Assembly (NCBI RefSeq): GCF_000970305.1
Contig: NZ_CP009517.1
Coordinates: 124,001-188,000, forward strand
Source of the DNA: Methanosarcina barkeri 3
GTDB lineage: Archaea; Halobacteriota; Methanosarcinia; Methanosarcinales; Methanosarcinaceae
DNA length: 64,000 nucleotides
Direction of reading: 5' to 3'
Shown here: piece by piece, positions 48,094-56,276 of the stretch
Layout: every line of letters starts with the position of its first letter
How positions within the stretch are numbered: the stretch's first letter is position 1
Made by a program: the position numbers and the translations under genes
Notes under the pieces: model-generated
Databases searched by the model: none
What the model saw: the letters and a program-made list of their open reading frames with translations, nothing else
Told to the model about the DNA's origin: nothing

Positions 48094-50259
48094 CTAACCT
48101 TCTGTAATCTTACTATTGCAATCTGCAACCGGAGTGCCTGGATTGGTAACAACTATGTAACCCGGCTTTGTCGCTGTACTTTTCCCTGCTGCATTTTCTG
48201 CAGTCAGACTGACTGTATAATTTCCTGGTTTCGCAAACGTGTGGGTTACATTCATAGCACGTTTTGAACTGATACCATCGCCAAAATCCCAATGCCAGGA
48301 AGTTGGTACTCCACCATTGATGATCTCAGTATATAACAGCGTTTGATGTCTTGTAGCAGCGAATAATACCGTTAAAGGCGCTGTTCCAGAGGTTACATTA
48401 GCAGAGAAGTATGCAACTGGTGTTTTTGGGAAAGTTACTGTAATATAACTCTTTCCTATTGCCGTACTATTGCCTGCTTCATTTGCCACTGTTAAAGTAA
48501 TATCATACAACCCTGGATTTGTAAATGTATGTGTTGTATTCCTGGCATGGTCTGAGTAAGTACCGTCCCCAAAGTCCCAATACCAGGAAGTTGGTACTCC
48601 ACCAGTGCTGGTATCAGTGAATAACACTGTTAGAGGTGTTGTTCCGGAGATTACATCAGCAAAGAAATCTGCAACTGGTTTTTTTGGGGAATTTGCATTA
48701 ATTGGGGAAGTCACATTAATGTAACTCTTTTTTGTCACCGTACTATTGCTTACTTCATTTGCCACTGTTAAAGTAATATCATACAACCCTGGATTTGTAA
48801 ACGTATTTGTTGTGTTCATGGCATGTCTTGAGTAAACACCGTCTCCAGTGTCCCAGTACCAAGAGGTCGGTACTCCACCAGTACTGGTATCATAGAATTG
48901 CACATCTAAAGGTGCAGGTCCGGAAGTTACATTGGCAAAGACTTTTGCAATTAGTGTTTTTGGGGAAGTTACAATAATATAATCGGGTTTTGTTACCGTA
49001 TTATTGCCTGCTTCGTTTGCCACTGTTAATGTAACATTATACACTCCTGGCTTCGTAAAAGTGTGTGTTGTATTCATGGCATGTCCTGAGTAAGCACCGT
49101 CCCCAGTGTCCCAATACCAGGAAGTTGGTACTCCACCAGTGCTGGTATCAGTGAATAACACTGTTAGAGGTGCTGTTCCAGAAGTCACATTGGATATAAA
49201 CCCAGCTTGTGGTTCTATGTGCCTAGCAGTGAGATCATACATATAGATATCACTAAAATAACCATCACCAGGTGGCAATCTTTGACGATTATCCCTATAT
49301 ACTATCCTGTCTCCGTAGATATCAGGACTGTGTGCACTTCCGCTAGTGGTAATCTGACTCTCCTTCTGACTTGAGAGGTTGTACATATAGATATCTTCTT
49401 TTCCATTACGACGATCTTGCCACACTATCCTATCACCATAGATAGCTGGAGACGAACCTGACGAGGACTGTCCGCTGTAAGAGATCCGGCTTTCTTTCTC
49501 AGTTGAGAGGTTATACATATAGATATCTCCTATTCCTCCAGTAAGGACGTCTAAATTGCGCTTATCCTGCCACACTATTCTGTCGCCATAGATAGCTGGA
49601 GTTGATGCAAGTCCGCTAGTAGTAATTCGAGTTTCCTTGGATGTGGAGAGATCATACATGTAAATATCTGATCTACCAATGGAATTTTTATTTTTATCTA
49701 TAATAGTTCCGTTTCCATAACCCACCCACACTATTTTGTTATCATAAATGGTAAGATCCCTTGCAAATCCGTTTATGGGAATCTGAGTTTGAATCTGAGT
49801 AGAAATATTGTACATACAAATATGACTCATTCCTACCCATACAAATCTATCACCATAGATATCAGGTCTGTCGTAATAAGATACATTCTCTGTAATTAGC
49901 GAACTTGTAGAAGTTAGTATATCATACACGCAAAATTTGCTACTATGCTCAACATCATTAGAATTACAAAGATACCATACAATTTTATTATCATAGATGG
50001 CAGAATTTGCTGCATAATAATGCTCAGGTATAATAATTGTGGTATCATTTCTGGTTTTTAAGTCATAAAGATGAATTTTGTCCCAATATACCCACACCAC
50101 TTTGTCGCCATAAATAGAAGGTTCTCCGTTCTCTCCAATATCCTCTGAGAGCCTGATTTCCTGGGCAGCTAATGCTAAGGATGAAATTAAAATAGAAAAT
50201 ACAAAAAATAAAACTGTTGAAACTAAAATTATCAAATATGATTTTTTGTTAATTTTCAC
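48094..50259 (-). CDS. Secreted beta-propeller/PKD surface protein, C-terminally truncated
   Basis: The 721-residue protein has a signal-anchor (LIILVSTVLFFVFSILIS). A TolB-like beta-propeller follows, with repeated IYGDRIVWQDKRNG...DIYMYNLS units (about 35-350). Four PKD domains come next (TSWYWDFGDG motifs, about 355-700). This architecture is typical of methanosarcinal S-layer-associated proteins. The fifth PKD starts (PVADCNSKITEG) and stops at 48094. Beyond it another frame continues LTVQFNDLSQKATSRTWDFN, so the gene was shortened by a frameshift. The fourth PKD has an insertion (ATRHQTLLYTE). It is the cargo of cassette E. Confidence 0.85.
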   Translation of the reverse strand: MKINKKSYLIILVSTVLFFVFSILISSLALAAQEIRLSEDIGENGEPSIYGDKVVWVYWDKIHLYDLKTRNDTTIIIPEHYYAANSAIYDNKIVWYLCNSNDVEHSSKFCVYDILTSTSSLITENVSYYDRPDIYGDRFVWVGMSHICMYNISTQIQTQIPINGFARDLTIYDNKIVWVGYGNGTIIDKNKNSIGRSDIYMYDLSTSKETRITTSGLASTPAIYGDRIVWQDKRNLDVLTGGIGDIYMYNLSTEKESRISYSGQSSSGSSPAIYGDRIVWQDRRNGKEDIYMYNLSSQKESQITTSGSAHSPDIYGDRIVYRDNRQRLPPGDGYFSDIYMYDLTARHIEPQAGFISNVTSGTAPLTVLFTDTSTGGVPTSWYWDTGDGAYSGHAMNTTHTFTKPGVYNVTLTVANEAGNNTVTKPDYIIVTSPKTLIAKVFANVTSGPAPLDVQFYDTSTGGVPTSWYWDTGDGVYSRHAMNTTNTFTNPGLYDITLTVANEVSNSTVTKKSYINVTSPINANSPKKPVADFFADVISGTTPLTVLFTDTSTGGVPTSWYWDFGDGTYSDHARNTTHTFTNPGLYDITLTVANEAGNSTAIGKSYITVTFPKTPVAYFSANVTSGTAPLTVLFAATRHQTLLYTEIINGGVPTSWHWDFGDGISSKRAMNVTHTFAKPGNYTVSLTAENAAGKSTATKPGYIVVTNPGTPVADCNSKITEG

Positions 50260-50586
50260 TGGTCTCTTCCCCTTATATTCATTTAAAAAACATTAATTCC
50301 CAAGGCATGAATTTAATTTTCAATTATTTAATTCTAAATTCAGGATATATAAGTACAAAAGAATTTAAGATCATTTATTAAAAGATGGTATTCTGGTAAA
50401 TCAAAGCTGAATTAATATGCTAAAATATTCAGCTAAAAAAACTTACAAGGTGTCTTAAGAATTCATACTGCCATGAAATTACCATTAGAAAGTTCCGAAA
50501 TCGCTGAAACTCCCTTCTGCATGAAAGAGTAAAGATTACAAGACCTAAAGAAAAAAACTCGAGAAAGCTAGGCTAGGTGAGGAGAA
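50260..50586. other. Promoter region of the PKD protein gene
   Basis: These 327 bp of AT-rich DNA extend from the surface-protein start to tRNA half no. 5. No gene is supported. Confidence 0.45.
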
Positions 50587-50637
50587 TTCAGAGTTCAGTT
50601 TTGTAGGAATTCGTGCGTTCGAATCGCACCTCTCGCA
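50587..50637 (+). repeat. tRNA-Leu 3' half no. 5 (right end of the array)
   Basis: The 51-nt copy has loop TTCAGAG, stem TTCAG (pairs with CTGGA of the 5' half with one G-U), variable arm GGAATTC, and intact T-arm and acceptor. The flank CTAAACTTT is shared with half no. 1. It could be the original 3' half of the tRNA interrupted at 23704. Confidence 0.88.
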
Positions 50638-51006
50638 CTAAACTTTTTTTAATAGCTCTTATTTTTGCTCATAATCTTTTTCTACATCTCTTTTGAGTTT
50701 CGGCAAAATGGATATCTAAGGAGACGGGTTTAATAACGGTTTTCGTTGACAATTGGTTGACATTCGAGTGTTGACTTTAAAACACTCTGGGGTTGTGGGC
50801 AAGCGCCCTGGCAATTGAAACTCTTTGTTGGTGGCCCCCGCTCATTTGGGAGGGAAACTAGTGTCTTGGCAGTTTAGTTGTTGTGCATAATTTTGGTAAC
50901 TTCTCATCAGCATACAATGATTTTGAGCTCATCAGATTACCAATAACTAAATTTTCATGACACTAGATTCGATTTTCGACTTATACTTGTCTATCATAAA
51001 AACACC
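50638..51006. other. Intergenic region with a GC-rich patch
   Basis: No gene is seen. A GC-rich patch at about 50788-50865 (TGGGCAAGCGCCCTGGC, GGCCCCCGCTCATTTGGGAG) stands out from the AT-rich surroundings. It can form short hairpins and could be the end of a former IS200/IS605-type element. This is a weak inference. Confidence 0.35.
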
Positions 51007-51468
51007 TTATACTTTGATTCCATAATTCCCAGGTGAAGACTGCTGCGGCTTCGGGGCAGGCACTTCTAAAGCTTTTATCCAGTTTTCCCCATCCCATTTT
51101 TTCCAGTGCATCATTATCATTGCACGGTTTAACAAAAGTTCTTCTCCCGAGTCAATAAAACCATTTCCATTCTTAAGTCCATGTTCAAAAGTATATCTAA
51201 GGCGTCCAGAGTACCATTCCAAAAATCGTAAGAATGCTTCGGATTTCGATATCCTCAGCTTCTGCATAAAAAATGCAGTACAGATTTCTTGCAGTTGATC
51301 CTGTCTCGGTAGCCAGATATAATTAATAGAATTATTTCCGAGGTGGAGTAAAACCTCAACTTTTTCAAAAGCAGGATTATAAACAAAATCACCGGATTGG
51401 AATACCCATTTCTTCTGAATTTCCTTCGCGAGTGAGCACATTCTGATATATTTTTCTGATGTATCCAT
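51007..51468 (-). CDS. Hypothetical 153-aa protein
   Basis: The product is an alpha/beta soluble protein (MDTSEKYIRMCSLAKEIQKK, then IWLPRQDQLQEICTAFFMQK). The preferred start is Met at 51468, three codons inside the longest frame, following the poly-purine AAGGTTGAAATG context. No family is recognised. It is divergent from the TrpF-like gene with a spacer of about 170 bp. Confidence 0.7.
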   Translation of the reverse strand: MDTSEKYIRMCSLAKEIQKKWVFQSGDFVYNPAFEKVEVLLHLGNNSINYIWLPRQDQLQEICTAFFMQKLRISKSEAFLRFLEWYSGRLRYTFEHGLKNGNGFIDSGEELLLNRAMIMMHWKKWDGENWIKALEVPAPKPQQSSPGNYGIKV

Positions 51469-51638
51469 TTCAACCAACCTTAAAATGAATTATGAGTAAT
51501 AGGCTAAAAGGAGTAACCGAGCTGGGTGAAAGTATTGAACACAGATGATTCATATAATAAGTCTTTCTTTTTCACAGTAATCAATAGATTTGCACTTGAC
51601 TTGTCAGAGCACTATCAAAGACTTTTCAGGAGAAAATT

Positions 51639-52319
51639 ATGAGAATAAAAGTTTGTGGTATTAAAAGGGTCGAAGATGCTATTATGGCTGCATACTGTGG
51701 AGCTGATGCAATTGGATTGGTAGTGGGACAAAAGCATAACTCAGACGATTTTATTGACAAACACTTAGCCCAAAAGATCGTGAAAGAATGCCCTCCTTAT
51801 ATTTCGCCAGTTCTGGTTACAGAACTGGATAATGCTAAAGAAATCTCCAATCTGGTGCATAAAATAGGCGCTACTTCTATCCAGTTGCATTCCGACTGTA
51901 CAGTTGATTGTATCATATTGCTGCGTAAAATCTTCCCTCATATAAAAATAATCAAAAACTTTCATGTTACAGGGTTAGGAATTATTCACGCTATGAAACC
52001 CTTCGAATCCGTGGTGGATGCTTTCATTCTGGATACTCTTGATTTAGCCAATGGTAAAGTAGGTTCAACAGGTTTAGTCCATGACTGGAACATTAGTAGA
52101 AACATCGTTAAAGAGATATCACGACCAGTTATCTTAGCAGGAGGTCTGACTCCAGAAAACGTTGGAGAGGCTATACGGTTTGTAAAGCCATATGGCGTAG
52201 ACGCCAGTTCCGGGCTTAAAGGCTCTAATGGTTTCAAAGATGAAACGAAAGTGACTAATTTCGTGTATCGTGCAAAACATGAGTTTTTCAAGGTAAGAAA
52301 TTTGTCTTTAGAGAACTAA
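51639..52319 (+). CDS. Phosphoribosylanthranilate isomerase-like protein
   Basis: The 226-residue TIM barrel starts RIKVCGIKRVEDAIMAAYCG and contains the catalytic Cys7. It has FILDT near residue 130 with the phosphate-binding VILAGGLTPENV and GVDASSGLKG signatures of TrpF. TrpF isomerises N-(5'-phosphoribosyl)anthranilate in tryptophan synthesis. No other trp genes are in the window, and several positions differ from the usual TrpF pattern (GLVVGQKHNSDDF instead of the GFVF..SPR motif). It may therefore be a divergent paralogue. Confidence 0.8.
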   Translation: MRIKVCGIKRVEDAIMAAYCGADAIGLVVGQKHNSDDFIDKHLAQKIVKECPPYISPVLVTELDNAKEISNLVHKIGATSIQLHSDCTVDCIILLRKIFPHIKIIKNFHVTGLGIIHAMKPFESVVDAFILDTLDLANGKVGSTGLVHDWNISRNIVKEISRPVILAGGLTPENVGEAIRFVKPYGVDASSGLKGSNGFKDETKVTNFVYRAKHEFFKVRNLSLEN

Positions 52320-52411
52320 ATCCAGGCTTTTAGAAGAAAAACCAGGCTGTTAGGGGATGTTCACAGGTAATAACTTCACGTTCAATTTACTGTTATATAA
52401 AATTTAATTAA

Positions 52412-52606
52412 ATTTCATCACTCTTTTACAATAACAGTTTTCTGATTTTGTATCCTGAAGATATCCCTATAAGCGATAACGATTTTGAATGGGATATTGT
52501 AGTGTTTGCAGAAGTATACGAACTTATCCAGATTGACCTTAATGGAGATGACATTACACTTCACTATCTGGATAGTGGGGCCCCAAAGAGTGAGCTGCCT
52601 TGATTA
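52412..52606 (+). pseudogene. Possible gene remnant
   Basis: An open stretch without a start codon encodes LILYPEDIPISDNDFEWDIV and on to HYLDSGAPKSELP before TGA. The composition is protein-like, but the upstream in-frame stop at 52409 and the lack of a ribosome-binding site suggest a decayed fragment. Confidence 0.35.
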
Positions 52607-52734
52607 CACTGGATAATCCGGGGTTTTTTCACTTGTTAATTATTGCCTATTTTTCCTGCACTTGTTAATAAAATCATTAGTGGAATTCTTGGTCAGGTTA
52701 TTAGTGTGATTCGTTGATAATTTTTGAGTTTTTT

Positions 52735-53061
52735 ATGGCACAAATTGGCAATTATGCTGTTCTTGAGCCAAGTTGTACAATCTGGTTTGGAGTGATAGGA
52801 ACATGAAGCAGTCTGCTTGCCAATGGAAATCTTATTATGAGTTATGTTACGGACAGCTCAATTATTAATACCGATATTCGTTTTTCGATAGTAGAAAACA
52901 ATTCGTTTCTTGGTGCCGGATTAATTATCACAGATTTAATTCTGAGGAATGCTGATCAGAGTGATACCAAGTTGAGTTCAATGATGGTGAAAGTTCTCGT
53001 TGGTAAGGGAATAGTTAATTCCGGATATTATGTCCTGGGTCTGGCTTTTGAAAGTTTATAA
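52735..53061 (+). pseudogene. Possible interrupted small gene
   Basis: ATG 52735 opens 23 codons (MAQIGNYAVLEPSCTIWFGV) ending in TGA. After it a 74-codon frame from 52837 encodes MSYVTDSSIINTDIRFSIVE and a beta-rich remainder. The two parts may be one broken gene of unknown function or unrelated frames. Confidence 0.3.
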
Positions 53062-53168
53062 TAATAAGGGGTCGAAGTAAACGTTTAGAATGATTCATAT
53101 AAAAAGTCTTACTTGCGGCAATTATATGATCAATGAATAATAAATGAATAAGCCAGATTCTAAAACTC

Positions 53169-53188
53169 ATATCAATCTTTTTTGATAT
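53169..53188. promoter_or_regulatory. Inverted repeat upstream of the ArsR-FeS gene
   Basis: ATATCAA (53169-53175) and TTGATAT (53182-53188) form perfect 7-bp arms with a 6-bp spacer, about 130 bp upstream of the regulator start. Candidate operator of the FeS regulator. Confidence 0.35.
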
Positions 53189-53319
53189 CTATACCGTGGG
53201 TTTTTATGAACTAAACCCATATCGATTAAAAGAATCAAGTTTTATTTTTGAAAGAAGAAATACTGATATTGTTATGTCAGAGAATAAGTTAATTTTCATA
53301 ACTTTCGTAGGTGTTAAAG

Positions 53320-54117
53320 ATGCCTGGAAATCCTAATGAGATAAAACTGGTAAACAACGCTATGTCTAATGCTACCCGACGGAAGATGATGAACTTTTTA
53401 TCGGCAGGAGATAAAAGTACTGAGGAAATTGGAGGAGAAGTAGGGAAGACAATGCTTGATTTCCATCTCAAGCTTCTTCAGCAGGCTAGTTTGATCGAAA
53501 TCGAAGAAGGGATTGTGAGACTAAGCGAATATGGAAAGAATTTCCTTAAAGAGAAAGAAGAGAAAGGTGCAGATAAAACTGCAGATATTTCTCAGGCAAA
53601 ACCAATAGAAATTACTGAAGTCAGGCAACTTTTACCCTGTATAGCTGATTCCTCAAAGTTCAGGGTAATTGCAAACATAGCTCCTCCCCTGGGTGGAACT
53701 CTCAAGGTTCTTGAGCCACTCTTTCCCAGAGGCAAATATTCAGGCAAAATAAATGCCCTGATAATTCAAAAAGGAGAAATTATTACAACTGTTTACGGCA
53801 CTGGAAAAGTGACCATGACAATGATAAAAAATGAGGATGAAGCAAAAGAATCTCTCAAGAACTTAAAAAATACCATCAATGAAGCTATTACAAAAGGTGT
53901 TGCTCCGGCACCAAGGGAAAAAGTCAGGGTCGAACCTATGGAGATCTACAAATACCTGCCTCAGACCAACTGTAGTAAATGTGGCGACCAGAGCTGTTAT
54001 ACTTTTGCAATAAAGCTCATGGGTGGGGAAACAAGCCTGGACAAATGCACACCTCTCAAAGAATCAAAATATGTAACCAATCTTGAACACCTGCAGGTTC
54101 TTGCCAATTACATTTAA
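53320..54117 (+). CDS. ArsR-type winged-helix regulator fused to a C-terminal FeS domain
   Basis: The product is about 265 residues, starting at ATG 53320 (AGGTG 10-14 bp upstream). It has an N-terminal winged helix (NAMSNATRRKMMNFLSAGDK, DFHLKLLQQASLIEIEEG), a middle domain of about 100 residues unknown to me, and a C-terminal [4Fe-4S]-type motif NCSKCGDQSCYTFAIKL followed by a fourth Cys (DKCTPL). The last matches the FeS domain (PF04060-like) known from corrinoid iron-sulfur proteins and RnfB. It probably senses redox state or cluster status and controls the DsrE/F/H-like genes that follow 45 bp downstream. Confidence 0.85.
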   Translation: MPGNPNEIKLVNNAMSNATRRKMMNFLSAGDKSTEEIGGEVGKTMLDFHLKLLQQASLIEIEEGIVRLSEYGKNFLKEKEEKGADKTADISQAKPIEITEVRQLLPCIADSSKFRVIANIAPPLGGTLKVLEPLFPRGKYSGKINALIIQKGEIITTVYGTGKVTMTMIKNEDEAKESLKNLKNTINEAITKGVAPAPREKVRVEPMEIYKYLPQTNCSKCGDQSCYTFAIKLMGGETSLDKCTPLKESKYVTNLEHLQVLANYI

Positions 54118-54162
54118 TCTTTATTAATAATGTATTAAATTATAATTCATTCGGAGGAGATT

Positions 54163-54543
54163 TTGAAGACACTTACTATAGTGCTTACCGATGGTCCTTA
54201 TATTTCCGAGTACGCTGAAATTGCCTGTAAACTTACCGAAGAAGCGCTTAGATGGTATCACGTGAATATATTCCTCTACCTGGATGCAGTGCACATACCT
54301 CGAAAAGGCCAGACCCCTTCCTTCTTTTCTAACATAGGTGAACTTTTCACCGGACTTGCAGAGAAAGGAGTCGTAATCAGAGCATGTGCCCGATGTGCTG
54401 CTGCAAGAGGCTACATTGCAGAAGAGAACCTTGAGAACGGAAGTAACTGCAAAGACTATCACCCTGGAATAAGAATTTCCAGCCTTTATGAACTCGCAGA
54501 AATGCTGAAAAAGAGTGATAGAGTAATCTCACTGTCAAGATAA
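54163..54543 (+). CDS. DsrE/TusD-like sulfur-relay protein
   Basis: TTG start preceded by GGAGGAG. The 126-residue product has the DsrE fold: LTIVLTDGPYISEYAEIACK and a conserved cysteine region ACARCAAARG near residues 74-83, where DsrE/TusD carries its persulfide cysteine. DsrE/F/H complexes move sulfane sulfur between proteins in tRNA thiolation or sulfur metabolism. First of three DsrE-superfamily genes in a row. Confidence 0.82.
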   Translation: MKTLTIVLTDGPYISEYAEIACKLTEEALRWYHVNIFLYLDAVHIPRKGQTPSFFSNIGELFTGLAEKGVVIRACARCAAARGYIAEENLENGSNCKDYHPGIRISSLYELAEMLKKSDRVISLSR

Positions 54544-54566
54544 GCTCCCCAAAAGAGGTTTGAACG

Positions 54567-54911
54567 ATGAAATCAGTTTTCTATCTGCTGGATACTGCCC
54601 CATACGGAAGTGAAAAGGCATTCGGAGCATTGAATGCCGTTGCAGTAAGTCTTAATGGAATGAATGTAACTCTCGGTCTTTACGGAGATGGAGTTTATCT
54701 TGCAGCTGCTGACCAGGATAGCACAAATCTTAGAATGCCAAACCTTTCAGATATTCTCTATTCTTATGGTGAGCTAAGAGTACTGGTGCATGAACCCTCA
54801 CTGATCGAGAGGGGGCTTTTTGATAAAACTCTTATAGAGACCATAGAGCTTGTCGATGAAGAGGACTTTCTCAAAGAGATGGAAAATTTAGACTCCGTAA
54901 TCTTATTTTAA
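54567..54911 (+). CDS. DsrF/TusC-like protein
   Basis: The 114-residue protein starts KSVFYLLDTAPYGSEKAFGA and has GLYGDGVYLAAADQD, typical of DsrF/TusC. No obvious catalytic cysteine, as in other structural DsrF subunits. AGAGGT precedes the ATG. It probably forms a hexamer with its neighbours. Confidence 0.82.
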   Translation: MKSVFYLLDTAPYGSEKAFGALNAVAVSLNGMNVTLGLYGDGVYLAAADQDSTNLRMPNLSDILYSYGELRVLVHEPSLIERGLFDKTLIETIELVDEEDFLKEMENLDSVILF

Positions 54912-54927
54912 AAAAAGAGGTGATAGT

Positions 54928-55224
54928 ATGCAGGAAGAATATGATGTGTTTCTGCTGACAAATTCTCCATCTAATCTACGGTCGGAATTATGTCTTAAAC
55001 TGGTTACTCGCTCTGGAAATGCCAGGATTTACCTTGCAGGAGATGGAGTATATCATCTGCTTTCCGGTATACTGGAACTACCCGGATACATAGTTTATGC
55101 CTGTCAGGAAGATCTCAAGGCTAGAGCTATAAACGTTAGAGAGAAAGTTATAATTCCGGACAACTTTTATTCCGTTCTTGTAGAGGATATGATGGAGCAC
55201 TGTAAACGCGCATACACGTTTTAA
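54928..55224 (+). CDS. DsrH/TusB-like protein
   Basis: The 98-residue protein has FLLTNSPSNLRSELCLKLVT, YLAGDGVYHLLSG and YACQEDLKARAI, the DsrH/TusB pattern, with the Cys in YACQED as candidate sulfur carrier. AGAGGTG precedes the ATG. Third member of the set. Confidence 0.8.
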   Translation: MQEEYDVFLLTNSPSNLRSELCLKLVTRSGNARIYLAGDGVYHLLSGILELPGYIVYACQEDLKARAINVREKVIIPDNFYSVLVEDMMEHCKRAYTF

Positions 55225-55272
55225 ATGACGGTTTGCGGATTACAATAAGAGTCAACTGAAAGGAAAGTTATA

Positions 55273-55485
55273 ATGGCTGAAAAGCTTCCATCTGAGTTTA
55301 TTAGGGAATTAGAGTTCGTGAGTACGTTACACGAGCAGGCAGTCTGCAACAAAGAGAAGTGCAGAGAGTTTAGTGAAACTTTATCTAACCTTCTTGTCAG
55401 GCTCGAAGACATGAAATACTACAGGACAGCAGACAGGTTAATGAGCATTCTCATAAATTGCAGCCCGAAAGAAGCATCACATTGA
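55273..55485 (+). CDS. Small 70-aa helical protein linked to the DsrEFH-like set
   Basis: ATG 55273 with AAGGAAAG upstream. The product is all-helical with three cysteines (HEQAVCNKEKCREF and NCSPKEASH). It lies 48 bp after the DsrH-like gene on the same strand and is probably in the operon. No family is recognised. Confidence 0.65.
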   Translation: MAEKLPSEFIRELEFVSTLHEQAVCNKEKCREFSETLSNLLVRLEDMKYYRTADRLMSILINCSPKEASH

Positions 55486-55851
55486 GAAAAAGCAACACTT
55501 GTGGGAGAGAGGATGAAAGAGGCAGTGAAAGAAGCACTCTTATAGGTGACATGACTTTATGAAAAAACTAACTTATAAAACCTTAGATTCCTTTAAAATC
55601 GTTGTACAATAAATCGTTGTGCAATAATACATTAGACTCTTTTCTATTTTGTTTTGTGAGATACTCGGATAGATTGCTTTTGTCTTTTTCTCTATTTGTC
55701 TCTATTATAAGTTAATTTATATTTCTTATTACTTTAGTGTGAAAAACAGCAAGATTTTCTTTTTCTATTAATTTTACTTAAGAATCATGATTCTGAAAAT
55801 AATTTTCATAAACATTGAACGATAAAATAATAAAACTATAATTTTAAATAG
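55486..55851. other. Intergenic region between the sulfur-relay and arsenic clusters
   Basis: No gene is seen. It contains TTAAAACC and T-rich tracts that could terminate the sulfur-relay transcript, and AT-rich promoter sequence in front of the arsR operator. Confidence 0.45.
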
Positions 55852-55881
55852 TATATGAGTATAATTGCATATACTCATATA
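55852..55881. promoter_or_regulatory. Palindromic ArsR operator
   Basis: TATATGAGTATA (55852-55863) and TATACTCATATA (55870-55881) form perfect 12-bp arms with a 6-bp spacer, ending 23 bp before the arsR start. This is the size and position expected of an ArsR/SmtB operator overlapping the promoter. Confidence 0.75.
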
Positions 55882-55904
55882 ATGGTGGTGATGCTGCGGA
55901 TATT

Positions 55905-56234
55905 GTGCAAATATTTAAGGCGCTGGCTGATGAAAACAGATTGAGGATACTTAATCTTTTAAGAAACGGTGAATTGTGCGTCTGTGATATTGAAGCAGTT
56001 CTGAATATTAAACAATCCAATGTTTCCAGGCATCTTAATAAGTTGAAAACTACAAAGATTATCGTCTCCGAAAAAAAATCTCAATGGGTTTATTACCGGC
56101 TTAATGAGGAAATTTTTCTAAAGTATCCTTTTCTCTTAATCATTCTCAATAACGAAATTGGAAAGATCAGCATTTGCGAAGAAGACCTATCTTTGTTGGA
56201 AAAATTCAAAATAAGCGGTAGATCTTGCGAGTAA
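55905..56234 (+). CDS. arsR: ArsR-family repressor (arsenite-responsive type)
   Basis: The 109-residue winged-helix protein starts from GTG 55905, with GGTGGTG upstream. It has FKALADENRLRILNLLRNGE, the ELCVCDIE motif (Cys25, Cys27) typical of ArsR As(III) sites, and a recognition helix QSNVSRHLNKL. A Cys near the C-terminus (RSCE) may be a third ligand. A palindrome lies just upstream and acr3 is 42 bp downstream, so this is an autoregulated arsR-acr3 operon. Confidence 0.93.
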   Translation: MQIFKALADENRLRILNLLRNGELCVCDIEAVLNIKQSNVSRHLNKLKTTKIIVSEKKSQWVYYRLNEEIFLKYPFLLIILNNEIGKISICEEDLSLLEKFKISGRSCE

Positions 56235-56276
56235 CTATTTAAAATAATTATTTTCATTAAAACAGAGGAAGATCAT

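Noticed and set aside
50780-50870. Insertion sequence end
   Set aside because: There is a GC-rich hairpin-prone patch, but no transposase and no clear terminal structure, so it is only mentioned as a possibility.
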